Notes under the pieces: model-generated
The model's database searches: none
Seen by the model: only the letters and a program-made list of their open reading frames with translations
Told to the model about the DNA's origin: nothing
Assembly: GCA_963753685.1 (NCBI GenBank)
Contig: CAVWDE010000021.1
Coordinates: 438,580-502,579, forward strand
Source of the DNA: DATAOG01 sp963753685
GTDB taxonomy: Bacteria; Pseudomonadota; Alphaproteobacteria; Geminicoccales; Geminicoccaceae
Direction: 5' to 3'
DNA: 64,000 nucleotides
Shown here: piece by piece, positions 18,348-30,301 of the stretch
Layout: each line of letters opens with the position of its first letter
Position numbering within the stretch: position 1 is the stretch's first letter
Position numbers and translations under genes: made by a program

Positions 18348-20030
18348 TCAGCGGCGGTCGTAGTGGCGGCGCAGGAAGGCCGGCGAGAACTTGCCGCCCG
18401 CGCGGTCCTCGGCGAGCGCCTCGGCATTGCGCCCGGCGGGTGGGCCATAGCCACCGGCACCTGGCGTCTCGACCACCAGCGCCTGCTCGGGCGACAGCCT
18501 GATCTCGCCCGGCTTGTCATGGATCCGCCGCCGGCTGCCGTCGGCTTCGATGACGAGAAACTGCCCGGACCCGCCGGGCCTGCCGCCGAACAGGCCCCAG
18601 GGCTGGTGGCGGAAGCGCTCGCCGACGCCGTTGAACACGCAGGCGCACAGCGGCCGGACCACGCGCCGCAGCCCGAGGCCGCCGCGAAAGCGGCCGGCGC
18701 CCCCGGAATCCGGGATCAGGCTGTACTCCTCGACCAGCAGCGGATATTCGAGCTCGATCGCCTCGACCGGCAGGTTCGAGGTGTTGGTGATGCCGACCTG
18801 AACGCCGTCCTTGCCGTCCTTCATCGGCCGCCCGCCCATGCCGCCACCCAGCGTCTCGAGATAGACGAACGGGCGGCCCGAGCGCGGATCGGTGCCGGCG
18901 AACACCGCCATCGAGTTCGCGCCGTTGGCGGCCGCGACCGCGCGCTCGGGCAGCGCCTGCGCGAGCGCGCCCAGCACCACATCGATGATCCGCTGGCTGG
19001 TGTGGGCGCGCGATGAGACCGGCGCCGGGAACACGGCGTTGACCAGCGTGCCCGGGAGGGCCTCGACCTCGAGCACGTCCAGCATGCCCTGGTTGTTCGG
19101 CATCTCGGGGTCGAGCAGGGCCTTCAGCGCATAGCCGACCGCCGCCACCGTCGCATTGAGCGTGACGTTGATGCTGCCCGGAACCTGGGCCGCGGTGCCG
19201 GCAAAATCAAAGCGGATGCGGTCGCCCGCGACGGTGACCTCGACCGCGATCGGAATGTCGAAGGCCTCGAGGCCATCGCCATCCATGACGTCGGCGAAGC
19301 GGTAGCTGCCGTCGGGAATCGCGCGGATCGCATCCCGCATGCGCTGGCTGGTGCGCGCGATGAGCTGCTCGAAAGCCGCGAGCAGGGTCGCGCGGCCATG
19401 GGTCGCGAGGACCTCCTCGAGCCGGCGGCTACCGAGCCGCGCGGCCGCGATCTGGGCGAAGTAATCGCCGCGCCGCTCTTCGGGCACGCGCACATTCAGA
19501 AGCAAAAGCTCGAGCAGGTCCTGCTGCAGCTCACCCCGGCGGAACAGCTTCAGGACCGGGATGCGCAGGCCCTCCTGGAAGATCTCGGACATGCCGCCCG
19601 CCATGCTGCCGGGCGCCATGCCGCCGATGTCGGCGTGATGGGCGATGTTGCAGACAAAGGCGATAAGCTCGCCGTCCGCGAACACCGGCATCGCGAGGTT
19701 GACGTCGGGCAGGTGGGTGCCGCCGGCAACGAACGGGTCGTTGGCGACGAACAGATCGCCCGGGTGGATCTGGTCCGCGGGATATTTCGCCAGCAGGGCC
19801 GCCATCAGGCCCCACATCGAGGCGAGGTGGATCGGCAGCGACTGGTGCGCCTGGACCACCAGCCGGCCGCGCCGGTCCATGATCGTGGTCGAGTGATCGT
19901 GGCGCTCCTTGATGTTGGTCGAATAGGCGCTCCGCATCAGCGCGACGAAGCTCTCGTCGGTGACCGATCTGAGCGCGTTGGCCAGGATCTCGAGCGTGAT
20001 CGGATCGAGTTCTGATGTGGCGTCGGTCAT
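18348..20030 (-). CDS. hyuB: Hydantoinase B/oxoprolinase family protein (HyuB)
   Basis: The 560-residue protein is the B subunit of an ATP-dependent N-methylhydantoinase or 5-oxoprolinase-like hydrolase. It begins LDPITLEILANALRSVTDESFVALMRSAYS and contains HQSLPIHLASMWGLM, NDPFVAGGTHLPDVNLAMPVF and DSGGAGRFRGGLGLRR, all typical of HyuB. It overlaps the hyuA stop by four bases (ATGA), so the two are co-translated and likely form one complex. The exact cyclic amide is not readable from sequence. Confidence 0.92.
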   Translation of the reverse strand: MTDATSELDPITLEILANALRSVTDESFVALMRSAYSTNIKERHDHSTTIMDRRGRLVVQAHQSLPIHLASMWGLMAALLAKYPADQIHPGDLFVANDPFVAGGTHLPDVNLAMPVFADGELIAFVCNIAHHADIGGMAPGSMAGGMSEIFQEGLRIPVLKLFRRGELQQDLLELLLLNVRVPEERRGDYFAQIAAARLGSRRLEEVLATHGRATLLAAFEQLIARTSQRMRDAIRAIPDGSYRFADVMDGDGLEAFDIPIAVEVTVAGDRIRFDFAGTAAQVPGSINVTLNATVAAVGYALKALLDPEMPNNQGMLDVLEVEALPGTLVNAVFPAPVSSRAHTSQRIIDVVLGALAQALPERAVAAANGANSMAVFAGTDPRSGRPFVYLETLGGGMGGRPMKDGKDGVQVGITNTSNLPVEAIELEYPLLVEEYSLIPDSGGAGRFRGGLGLRRVVRPLCACVFNGVGERFRHQPWGLFGGRPGGSGQFLVIEADGSRRRIHDKPGEIRLSPEQALVVETPGAGGYGPPAGRNAEALAEDRAGGKFSPAFLRRHYDRR

Positions 20031-22090
20031 GATGCCAGCTCGATCAAAAGGTTGCCGGCGGCATCGACGCTCGCGCGATCGCCGGGGAAGAGCAGGGTCG
20101 TGGCATCGAGCTGCTCGATCACGGCGGGGCCGGTGAACCGTTGCCCCGCTGCCAGCGCCGCCCGCTCGAAGACCGGGGTCATGAGCGCGGCATCGGGACC
20201 GAACCAGACCAGGCGCTCCTCGGCCGACTCCGGGGCCGCCATGGTGGGCGCCACCGGCTCGGGCGCCGGCGCCCGATGGAGCCGGCCGCGCGCGGTCAGG
20301 CGGAAATTCACGATCTCGACCGGGTCATCCGGATTGCAGTAGCCGTAGGCCGCCTCATGGGCCTGGAAGAAGTGCTCGCGCAGACCGGTCGCGTCCGGCA
20401 GCGCGTCGATCGCGAACGGCACGGCCAGCTCGAAATTCTGGCCGACATAGCGGAGATCGAGGCTGAGCTCGAGCCGGCGCGTTGCCGGCGGCAATTGCTC
20501 ATGTTCGAACCAGGCTTCAGCCTGCGCCTGTAATGCATTGATCTGCACGACAATCTCTCGCTCGGTTAAAGAAGAAACCGGCAGCCGCCGGCCGGCCACG
20601 AAGTCCTCCTTGAGGTCGGAGACGACGAGGCCCTGGGCGCAGAGGATGCCGGGCGCCGCGGGCACCAGAACCTGGCGCATGCCAAGCGCCATCGCGACCG
20701 CGCGCGCGTGCAGTGGCCCGGCGCCGCCGAACGGCATCAGCGTGAACCGGCGCGGATCGTGGCCGCGCTCGACCGAGATCGTGCGGATCGCCCGCACCAT
20801 GTTGGCGGCGACGATCGCGAGCACACCATGCGCGGTGCGCTCGAGAGTGAAGCCGAGGCGCTCCGCAAGCGGCGCCAGGACCGCGCGCGCTGCCCCAACG
20901 TCGAGCGCCATCCGGCCGCCGAGCAGGCCCTTGGGCGCCAGGCGGCCGAGCACCAGATTGGCATCGGTCACGGTCGGCTCGCGGCCACCCAGGCCGTAGC
21001 AGGCGGGGCCGGGCAGGGCGCCGGCGCTGGTCGGGCCGACCTTGAGCAGGCCGTCCTTCTCGAACCAGGCGATCGAGCCGCCGCCCGCACCGACGGTGTG
21101 GATGTCGACCATCGGCAGGCGGATCGGGAAGTCGGCGACCTGCCGGTCGAAGCCGATCGCAGCACGGCCGCGCCGGATCAGGGCGACATCGGCGCTGGTG
21201 CCGCCCATGTCGAGGGTGATGACGTCCGGGCAGCCGGCCGCGGCCGCGAGCTCGACCGCCCCGACCGCACCCGCAGCCGGGCCTGACAGCGCGGTCCGGA
21301 CCGGCAGCCGGCAGGCGCGCGCCAGTGACATTAACCCGCCGCTCGACTGGTTGATGCCGATCTCGGCCTCAGGGAGCAGCTCCCCGAGCGCCGCCTCGAG
21401 CCGGCTCAGGTAGCGGACCATGACCGGCTGCAGATAGGCGTTCAGCGCCGTGGTCGAGAAGCGCTCGTACTCGCGGAACTCCGGCTGGACCTCGGACGAC
21501 AGCGAGAGGTGGAGGTCGGGCAGGGCCGCCCGCAGGGCTCCCGCGATCGCCTGCTCATGCGCCGGGTTCAGATAGCCGAACAGGCAGCAGACCGCGCAGG
21601 CCTCGGCGCCGGACGCCCGGACCGCCTCGATCGCCTCAGCCAGATCGTCCGCATCGAGCGGGCGATGGACCGAGCCGTCGGCGAGAATCCGCTCGCTTAC
21701 CTCGAAGCGGCGCGCGCGCGGTACCAGAGGCGGCGGGAAGTCGGCGTAGAGGTCGTACATGTGCGGGCGGATCTGGCGGCCGATCTCGAGCAGGTCGCGA
21801 AAACCGCGGGTCGTGATCAGCGCGACCACGCCGCCCTGGCGCTGGATCAGCGCATTGGTGCCGACCGTGGTGCCGTGGGCGAGGCGGCGCACCTTGGCGC
21901 CCGACCGGCCAGGCTCGCTCGCGAACGCCTCGAGCCCCTCGACGATCGCCCGGCCGGGATCGTCCGGGGTCGAGGGCCGCTTGTGCAGCCAGACCTCGCC
22001 GCCCGCCTCTTCAAACGCAAAGAAATCAGTGAACGTGCCGCCGACGTCCACCCCGATCGTCCAGCTCAAGGCACCTTCCACAATCGCCAC
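20027..22090 (-). CDS. hyuA: Hydantoinase A/oxoprolinase family protein (HyuA)
   Basis: The 687-residue A subunit has the actin-like ATPase fold of this family: the phosphate-binding IGVDVGGTFTDFFAF near the N-terminus, RLAHGTTVGTNALIQRQGGVVALITTRGFRDLLEIGRQ, NQSSGGLMSLARAC, and VITLDMGGTSADVALI as the second phosphate loop. It activates the substrate with ATP, and hydrolysis is completed with HyuB. Length is normal. It is the first gene of a two-gene operon with hyuB. The following cNMP-FHA gene is on the same strand but 57 bases upstream, so it may or may not share the promoter. Confidence 0.92.
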   Translation of the reverse strand: MAIVEGALSWTIGVDVGGTFTDFFAFEEAGGEVWLHKRPSTPDDPGRAIVEGLEAFASEPGRSGAKVRRLAHGTTVGTNALIQRQGGVVALITTRGFRDLLEIGRQIRPHMYDLYADFPPPLVPRARRFEVSERILADGSVHRPLDADDLAEAIEAVRASGAEACAVCCLFGYLNPAHEQAIAGALRAALPDLHLSLSSEVQPEFREYERFSTTALNAYLQPVMVRYLSRLEAALGELLPEAEIGINQSSGGLMSLARACRLPVRTALSGPAAGAVGAVELAAAAGCPDVITLDMGGTSADVALIRRGRAAIGFDRQVADFPIRLPMVDIHTVGAGGGSIAWFEKDGLLKVGPTSAGALPGPACYGLGGREPTVTDANLVLGRLAPKGLLGGRMALDVGAARAVLAPLAERLGFTLERTAHGVLAIVAANMVRAIRTISVERGHDPRRFTLMPFGGAGPLHARAVAMALGMRQVLVPAAPGILCAQGLVVSDLKEDFVAGRRLPVSSLTEREIVVQINALQAQAEAWFEHEQLPPATRRLELSLDLRYVGQNFELAVPFAIDALPDATGLREHFFQAHEAAYGYCNPDDPVEIVNFRLTARGRLHRAPAPEPVAPTMAAPESAEERLVWFGPDAALMTPVFERAALAAGQRFTGPAVIEQLDATTLLFPGDRASVDAAGNLLIELAS

Positions 22091-22147
22091 GACCGGTTTC
22101 GTCGTCGCCGGTGATCGTTCGAAGCCGCGCGATGGCCCGCCGGCCGA

Positions 22148-22933
22148 TCACGACAGGGTCAGCGTGAACACGAACGGCGACCCCTTGCCGCCGGCGATCA
22201 CCGTGTTCTCCCCTTTGTGGAGCGGCGCGCTGTCGCGCGGGAAACTGCGGCCGAGAGGGCGGTCGTTGACGATCGTCCCGAGCGAGCTGTTGAGGTCGCG
22301 CACCACCACTTCGCCGTCGCGCACGATCAGGCTGAAATGCGCGCGCGACAACCGATGCGGTGCCGGCTCGCGGATCGCGAGATCGGGCTGAATGGCGGCG
22401 GGCGCCTCGTGCCCGCCCGGCTCGCGGCCGACCGTGAACGGCAAATGGACGACCGGAATCGGAGCCGCACCCATCAATGATCGGGCCGTCGCTGTGGTGG
22501 CCGCCAGCACGGCCCAGGGCGTCGCCTCGAGCCGGGATGGCGCCGGAACCAGGTCGCGGTGGCTGGCCTCTTCGCTGCCCTTGGCGGCGTAAAGACCGGC
22601 CAGGATGGCATCGACGTCGCGCAGCCGCGCGCTCATCCGGACGAGCAGCTTGCGTGCCAGCTCGGGGTCACCGCTCACCCGGTCGAGGAACGCCTGGCGC
22701 TCGATCAGCTCGGCCTCGACCCGCGCAGCGGCGCGCACGGTGGCACTCCTTGGTTGTCCCTCGAGCACGCCCATCTCGCCGACGAACTCGCCGGCGTGGA
22801 CCTGGCCGAGCACGATGGCATCGTCGCCGACCTCACGCAGCACATCCGCGCTGCCCGACAGGATCAGGACCGCGAAGTCGCTCGGATCGCCCTGCCGGAA
22901 CAGGCTCTCGCCAGTATCGAAATGCTGCAGCAT
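22148..22933 (-). CDS. Cyclic-nucleotide-binding plus FHA domain protein
   Basis: The 261-residue protein joins two signalling modules. Residues 1-110 are a cNMP-binding domain with a GEFVGEMGVLEGQPRSATVR phosphate-binding cassette at 49-68. Residues about 165-260 are a forkhead-associated domain with TVGR (167-170), SRAHF (196-200) and LNSSLGTIVND (214-224), the residues that usually read phosphothreonine. There is no enzyme or DNA-binding domain. It would couple a cAMP/cGMP-like signal to a phosphoprotein partner. The start at 22933 is chosen because the cNMP fold begins there; a longer frame to 22996 exists. No kinase is adjacent. Confidence 0.85.
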   Translation of the reverse strand: MLQHFDTGESLFRQGDPSDFAVLILSGSADVLREVGDDAIVLGQVHAGEFVGEMGVLEGQPRSATVRAAARVEAELIERQAFLDRVSGDPELARKLLVRMSARLRDVDAILAGLYAAKGSEEASHRDLVPAPSRLEATPWAVLAATTATARSLMGAAPIPVVHLPFTVGREPGGHEAPAAIQPDLAIREPAPHRLSRAHFSLIVRDGEVVVRDLNSSLGTIVNDRPLGRSFPRDSAPLHKGENTVIAGGKGSPFVFTLTLS

Positions 22934-23036
22934 CGCCCACCCTACCTCGAGGTTTTCTTCCGCTTCAGCTCGCCCGCGCGCCCAACGCGGTAACACAAAG
23001 TCTGCGCCGAGACGAGTTGCGAACGCGCTGGCCTTG

Positions 23037-23990
23037 CTAGACCATCGGCGGCAGGCGCCGGCGGCGGACCCCAGACAGCGCCTGGTAGCCGATCGCGGTC
23101 ATGATGATCGCACCCCCCGCGAGCGTGAAGGCGCTCGGCACCTCGCCGACCCCGAGCCAGACCCAGACCGGCGCCAGCACCAGCTCGGTCATCGCGACCA
23201 GCGCCAGCTCGACCGCCGGCACGTGGCGGGCGCCGATCGTGAACACGGTCAGGCCCAGGCCGACCTGGACCGTGCCCATCGTCAGACATAGCAAAAGGTC
23301 CTGGGCTCCAAGGACGAAGGCGGCGTAAGGGCTGCCCGCGGCCGAGGTGACGGCCACCACCGGTGCTGCGATCGAGGCTGCGCTCAGACCGGCGATCACC
23401 ACGCACGGCAGCATGTCGTGGGCGCGGCCGCGGCGCAGCAACACGTTGTAGACGGCGAACGAGAGGCTGGCGCCGAGCGCCAGAAGGTTGCCCGCGACCG
23501 TGCCGATCACGAGGCTGCCGGCGACCATCACGGCGATGCCAAAGAGCGCCAGCACCATGGCGAGCCAGCTCGACCGCCGGACCTGCTCGCCGAGAAAGAC
23601 GCGCCCGAGGATCGCCGCGAAGAACGGTGCCGTGCCGAGCATGAAGACGGCATTGGCGACGCTCGTGTGCTCCAGCGCCAGGATGTAGCCGATGAAGCCG
23701 CCCGAAAGGCAGACGCCCGCCAGCAACCCGTTCCAGCCGGCGCTGCCGAAGGCCTGGATCAACCGGCCGCGGTGACGGACCGCGACGATCAGCAGGAGCG
23801 TCAGCGCCAGCGACAGCGAGCGATAGAAGATGATCTGCCAGGCGTCGGCCGCGTCGATCCAGCGCACCAGCAGGCCGCCGGTGCTCCAGAATACCCCGGC
23901 GAGCGCCACCAGGAGCACACCGTGAGTGTACTCCGGGTCGGCCCGGCCGGGCGTCCGGGCGGGCGCGGCAGCGTCCGCGACCGGGCTCAT
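23037..23990 (-). CDS. EamA/DMT-family inner-membrane transporter
   Basis: The 317-residue protein is a ten-helix permease made of two EamA repeats, each of five hydrophobic segments. LALEHTSVANAVFMLGTAPFFAAILGRVFLGEQV is the typical end of the first repeat and VELALVAMTELVLAPVWVWLGVGEVPSAFTLAGGAIIMTA that of the second. Such proteins export amino acids, nucleotide products or other small metabolites. It is 14 bases downstream of the FAD oxidase on the same strand, so the two are probably co-transcribed. Substrate is unknown. Confidence 0.88.
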   Translation of the reverse strand: MSPVADAAAPARTPGRADPEYTHGVLLVALAGVFWSTGGLLVRWIDAADAWQIIFYRSLSLALTLLLIVAVRHRGRLIQAFGSAGWNGLLAGVCLSGGFIGYILALEHTSVANAVFMLGTAPFFAAILGRVFLGEQVRRSSWLAMVLALFGIAVMVAGSLVIGTVAGNLLALGASLSFAVYNVLLRRGRAHDMLPCVVIAGLSAASIAAPVVAVTSAAGSPYAAFVLGAQDLLLCLTMGTVQVGLGLTVFTIGARHVPAVELALVAMTELVLAPVWVWLGVGEVPSAFTLAGGAIIMTAIGYQALSGVRRRRLPPMV

Positions 23991-24004
23991 CGCGGCCCAC
24001 CCGC

Positions 24005-25588
24005 TCAGGCGGTCGGGGCGGCGACCAGGACGCCGGGGTTCATGATCCCGGCCGGGTCCAGGGCCTTCTTCGCCGCTGCCAGCGCGGCGCCGAACAGGGC
24101 CGGGCGCTGGCGCTGATACCAGGGCATGTGGTCGCGGCCGACCGCGTGATGGTGGGTGATCGTGCCGCCGCCCGCGATCAGGGCGTCCGAGGCGCGCTGC
24201 TTGATATGCCGCCAGGGCGCCATCAGCGCATCCGGACGGCCGAGCGCGTGGAAGGTGAAGTAGGGTGCCGGGCCATCCGGGTAGACGTGGGTGAAGCGGC
24301 AGGTGACCAGGCCGTCGCGGCCGGTCGCCTCGCGGATCGCCTGTCCGGTCGCGGTCATGACCGCGCCATGGAAGGCCTCGAAGCGGTCCCAGGTGATCGC
24401 GGTCTCGAAGGTGTCGCCGATGATCCCGGCCGCCACCTGGAGCTCACGGGCGTAGGGCATGCGGATGAACGCCGTGCGCCAGGCCTGCGCTGCGCCGTCG
24501 TCGGGCAGCAGGCGGCCGCCGCGGTCCTGGACCAGCTCGAGCGCGCGCGCCTGCCAGGCATCGACCGGGTGATCGGCCAATTCAAACGCCAGCACGAGGA
24601 GCGCGTAGCTGCCGTCGTTGATGCCGTTGACGAGGCACTCGTTGGCGTCGACCAGGCGCAGGTTGGAAGGATAGAGGCCCGCCTGCGCGACCGCGCGCAC
24701 CGCCCGGGCACCCGCGAAAAAGTCGTCGAAGGCGAGCGCCGCGCCGGCGCGGAAGGTCGGCCGGTCCTGGAGGCGCAGCCAGGCCTCGGTGATCACGCCG
24801 AAGGCACCCTCGGAGCCGATCATCAGCCGATCCGGGCTGGGCCCGGCGCCGGAGCCGGGCAGGCGGCGGCTCTCGAGCACGCCCGCGGGGGTCACCGTGC
24901 GCAGGCTCTCCACGAAGTCGTCGATGTGGGTGTAGAGGGTCGCGAAATGGCCGCCTGAGCGGGTCGCGATCCAGCCGCCCACGGTTGAGAACTCGAAGCT
25001 CTGGGGAAAGTGACGAAGGGTCAGCGCCTGCGGCCTCAGCGCCGCCTCGAGCGCCGGCCCGAGCATGCCGCCCTGGACGCGGGCGGCCCGGCTCGCCCGG
25101 TCGACCTCGAGCACTTGGGCGAGGCCCTTGAGGTCGAGACTGATGGTGCCGGCGAACGCGTCGCCGACGCTCGGCTCGACGCCGCCGACGACGCTCGAGC
25201 CGCCCCCGAACGGAATGACCGCCGCCCGGGCGCCGCTCGCCCACTCGAGCAGGGCTACGACATCCTTCTCGGAGCGCGGCCTGGCAACCAGATCCGGGGC
25301 GTTCTCGAAGTCGCGTGCGAAGATCCGCACGGCCTCGGGAAAAGACTTGCCATAGCTGTGCAGGAGACGCTCGTAAGGGTCAGTGGTACAGAGGCTTTCG
25401 AGGCTGGCGGGTGGCCGCAGGCGGGCGGCGCGCAGCTCGATCTCACCGATCGCGGGCGGCGGCCGGCGGGTGCCGTCCTCAAGGCCGAAGCGCTGCCGGT
25501 AGAACCGGAAAAGCCGCTGCTCCTCGGCCGGCTCGAGGCCGCTGCCTTCGTACCCCCAGCCCCAGAACTTCCATCGTCTTTCCGACAT
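24005..25588 (-). CDS. FAD-linked oxidase of the alkyl-DHAP synthase / glycolate-oxidase (GlcD-like) type
   Basis: The 527-residue flavoprotein has a PCMH-type FAD domain, with RSEKDVVALLEWASGARAAVIPFGGGSSVVGG near residues 105-135 and GWIATRSGGHFATLYTHIDDFVESL near 210. The C-terminal cap ends in GGTITHHHAVGRDHMPWY, the triple His that marks the alkyldihydroxyacetonephosphate synthase-like branch. In bacteria most such proteins are D-2-hydroxyacid dehydrogenases; a true ether-lipid role is less likely. It opens with MSERRWKFWGWGYEG, the usual N-terminus of this branch. Confidence 0.87.
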   Translation of the reverse strand: MSERRWKFWGWGYEGSGLEPAEEQRLFRFYRQRFGLEDGTRRPPPAIGEIELRAARLRPPASLESLCTTDPYERLLHSYGKSFPEAVRIFARDFENAPDLVARPRSEKDVVALLEWASGARAAVIPFGGGSSVVGGVEPSVGDAFAGTISLDLKGLAQVLEVDRASRAARVQGGMLGPALEAALRPQALTLRHFPQSFEFSTVGGWIATRSGGHFATLYTHIDDFVESLRTVTPAGVLESRRLPGSGAGPSPDRLMIGSEGAFGVITEAWLRLQDRPTFRAGAALAFDDFFAGARAVRAVAQAGLYPSNLRLVDANECLVNGINDGSYALLVLAFELADHPVDAWQARALELVQDRGGRLLPDDGAAQAWRTAFIRMPYARELQVAAGIIGDTFETAITWDRFEAFHGAVMTATGQAIREATGRDGLVTCRFTHVYPDGPAPYFTFHALGRPDALMAPWRHIKQRASDALIAGGGTITHHHAVGRDHMPWYQRQRPALFGAALAAAKKALDPAGIMNPGVLVAAPTA

Positions 25589-25694
25589 TGGCCAAGCCTC
25601 CTGTCCCGATCGCGGAGCTTAGCCGTCAAGCCTGTCCTGGGATAGCGGGGATCAGGCGTTGCCAACGGCGCCCGACCCCCTCGCTGCTCGACGC

Positions 25695-26111
25695 CTACGC
25701 GCCGAGCAGCGCTAGCCCGAGCCTCGCCGCAGCGTTGCGCAGCCTGGTATCCTTGCTCGCGAGCGGAACGCCAAGCCGCAGTGCAAGCTCGAGGTAGGCG
25801 GCGTCGTAGAGTGTCAGCCGTTCGCTCCGTGCCAGGTTCAGGAGATCCTGAAAGGCGCGGTGGTGCCCCTCCTCATCGATCTCCACGGCGAGCTGTTGCA
25901 GCAATTTGACCGATCGGATCAGGCCAGCGACGCTCAGTCGAGCCCGCCGCTCCGCCATGATCAGAGCGTGTACGACCTCGAGCGGCCACAGCGCCGGCGC
26001 CACAGCCTCTTCATCGGCCAGCCGGTCGAGCAACGCATCGGTGGTTGGCGAGGCCTCGTCGGCGAAACACCACGCGAGTGCCACCGAGGCATCGAGGACG
26101 AATGCCGTCAC
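25695..26111 (-). CDS. vapC: VapC-like PIN-domain ribonuclease toxin
   Basis: The 138-residue PIN protein has the acidic active site spread over FVLDASVALAWCFADE (Asp7), WPLEVVHAL (Glu) and LTLYDAAYLELALRLGVPLASKD (the C-terminal Asp pair). It is predicted to cut tRNA or rRNA when released from its antitoxin. It overlaps the antitoxin gene by four bases (ATGA), the standard toxin-antitoxin layout. Confidence 0.9.
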   Translation of the reverse strand: MTAFVLDASVALAWCFADEASPTTDALLDRLADEEAVAPALWPLEVVHALIMAERRARLSVAGLIRSVKLLQQLAVEIDEEGHHRAFQDLLNLARSERLTLYDAAYLELALRLGVPLASKDTRLRNAAARLGLALLGA

Positions 26112-26347
26112 CGGCGTCCTTCGTCGATCAGCTCCCGAACCGACACGCCGCCGAGGGTCTGGCCCGAGCGCAGCTCTTTCAACTGTGCGATCGCGCGCCG
26201 CCGCTCGTCCCGGCTGGAACCACCGACCGGGACCAGGCGCGCCACCGGCCGGCCGTGCCGGGTGATGGTGACGGTCTCGCCGCGCTCCACCTGATCGAGC
26301 AGCTGAGCGAGGTGCGTCTTGGCCTCGAAGGCGCCAACTTCAGCCAT
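26108..26347 (-). CDS. Type II antitoxin, Phd/YefM family
   Basis: The 79-residue protein has a Phd/YefM N-terminal fold (VGAFEAKTHLAQLLDQVERGETVTITRHGRPVARLVPV), which dimerises and binds the operon promoter, and a C-terminal tail (LKELRSGQTLGGVSVRELIDEGRR) that should wrap the VapC partner. The ATG at 26347 matches the usual family start; an in-frame longer form to 26413 is unlikely. It precedes and overlaps vapC. Confidence 0.88.
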   Translation of the reverse strand: MAEVGAFEAKTHLAQLLDQVERGETVTITRHGRPVARLVPVGGSSRDERRRAIAQLKELRSGQTLGGVSVRELIDEGRR

Positions 26348-26421
26348 CGGAATGTCCAACTGGTCTGCTACTAGTCTATCTGTTTCCAAGCTCAACGGCA
26401 AGCGGCCCATCACGCGGCGCC

Positions 26422-26449
26422 AAAGAAAAGGGAGCCGAGTGGCTCCCCT
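26422..26449 (-). terminator. Rho-independent terminator after the molybdenum hydroxylase genes
   Basis: On the minus strand a perfect 7-bp stem, GGGAGCC-ACTC-GGCTCCC, is followed at once by TTTTCTTTG. It lies 22 bases past the stop of the FAD-binding hydroxylase subunit, in the right direction to end that transcript and insulate the antitoxin gene beyond. Confidence 0.85.
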
Positions 26450-26470
26450 TGGCAGTCGGCAATTCTTAGC

Positions 26471-27265
26471 TCAGCTGGCGGCCTGGACCGCGCGCTTGGC
26501 CATGACCTTGATCAGGTGCGCGCGGTATTCGGCGCTGGCGTGGATGTCGCTGTTGAGGTCGTCGGCACTCACGCTCAGGCCGTCCAGGGCGGCGGCCGAG
26601 AAGTTGCTGCCGAGCGCGCGCTCGGCGTCGGCAAGCCGGAACACCGAAGGCGCCGCGCCGGTCACCGCCACCCGGGTTTGGCCGCCGGTCTGGGCCACCA
26701 TCACGCCGACGATCGCGTAGCGGCTGGCCGGGTTCGGGAACTTCATGTAGCCGGCCCGGGTCGGCTTGGGAAAGGCGACCGACACCACGATCTCGTCGTC
26801 GTCGAGCGCAGTGTCGAACATCCCGGTGGAGAAATCGTCGGCCGCGATCTCGCGTTTGTTGGTCTTGACCGTGGCGTTCAGCCCGACCACCGCGGCCGGA
26901 TAGTCGGCGGCCGGATCGTTGTTGGCGATCGAGCCGCCGATCGTGCCGCGATTGCGCACCTGGGCATCGCCGATGTGGTCCGCGAGGCTGGCGAGCGCCG
27001 GGATCGCCCCGCGCACGACCTCCGATGCCGCCACCTCGGCGTGGGTGGTCATGGCCCCGATCACCAGCCGGTCACCCTCCTGCCGGATGCCCTTGAGCTC
27101 GGCGATCGCGCCCAGATCGACCAGATCGGAGGGCTGGGCGAGGCGCTGCTTGAGGGTCGGCAAGAGCGTGTGGCCGCCGGCCAGGAGCTTGCCATCGCTC
27201 GCCCCCTTGATCAGCGAGACCGCTTCGGCAAGCGTCGTCGGACGATGGTATTCAAACGCGTACAT
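26471..27265 (-). CDS. Molybdenum hydroxylase FAD-binding subunit (CoxM-like)
   Basis: The 264-residue medium subunit of a xanthine-dehydrogenase-family enzyme carries electrons between the iron-sulfur subunit and an acceptor. FAD-binding motifs are LLAGGHTLLPTLKQRL near residues 27-42 and NRGTIGGSIANNDPAADYPA near 105-125. The start at 27265 has GGGAGG just upstream. It is the last of three enzyme genes in the order small-large-medium and is followed by a terminator. Confidence 0.92.
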   Translation of the reverse strand: MYAFEYHRPTTLAEAVSLIKGASDGKLLAGGHTLLPTLKQRLAQPSDLVDLGAIAELKGIRQEGDRLVIGAMTTHAEVAASEVVRGAIPALASLADHIGDAQVRNRGTIGGSIANNDPAADYPAAVVGLNATVKTNKREIAADDFSTGMFDTALDDDEIVVSVAFPKPTRAGYMKFPNPASRYAIVGVMVAQTGGQTRVAVTGAAPSVFRLADAERALGSNFSAAALDGLSVSADDLNSDIHASAEYRAHLIKVMAKRAVQAAS

Positions 27266-27275
27266 GGTCGCCTCC

Positions 27276-29643
<2,368 letters not shown>

Positions 29644-29647
29644 GGCC

Positions 29648-30115
<468 letters not shown>

Positions 30116-30301
30116 CGAAGCTTCTCCCCCTGACATTGGTTGCGCGACCCTTGGCGGCGCCTGCCACCCGGTCCGCGCCGGTCTGCACCTTCGGCCCGGC
30201 GCCTCGCAGAACCGGAACGCGCCACTGAAGCTATGAGAAGCGGCAGAGCGCCGTCAACGGGCTTGCGACCGGCGACGGTCGGGCAGGCGGTCTGCGCGCG
30301 C

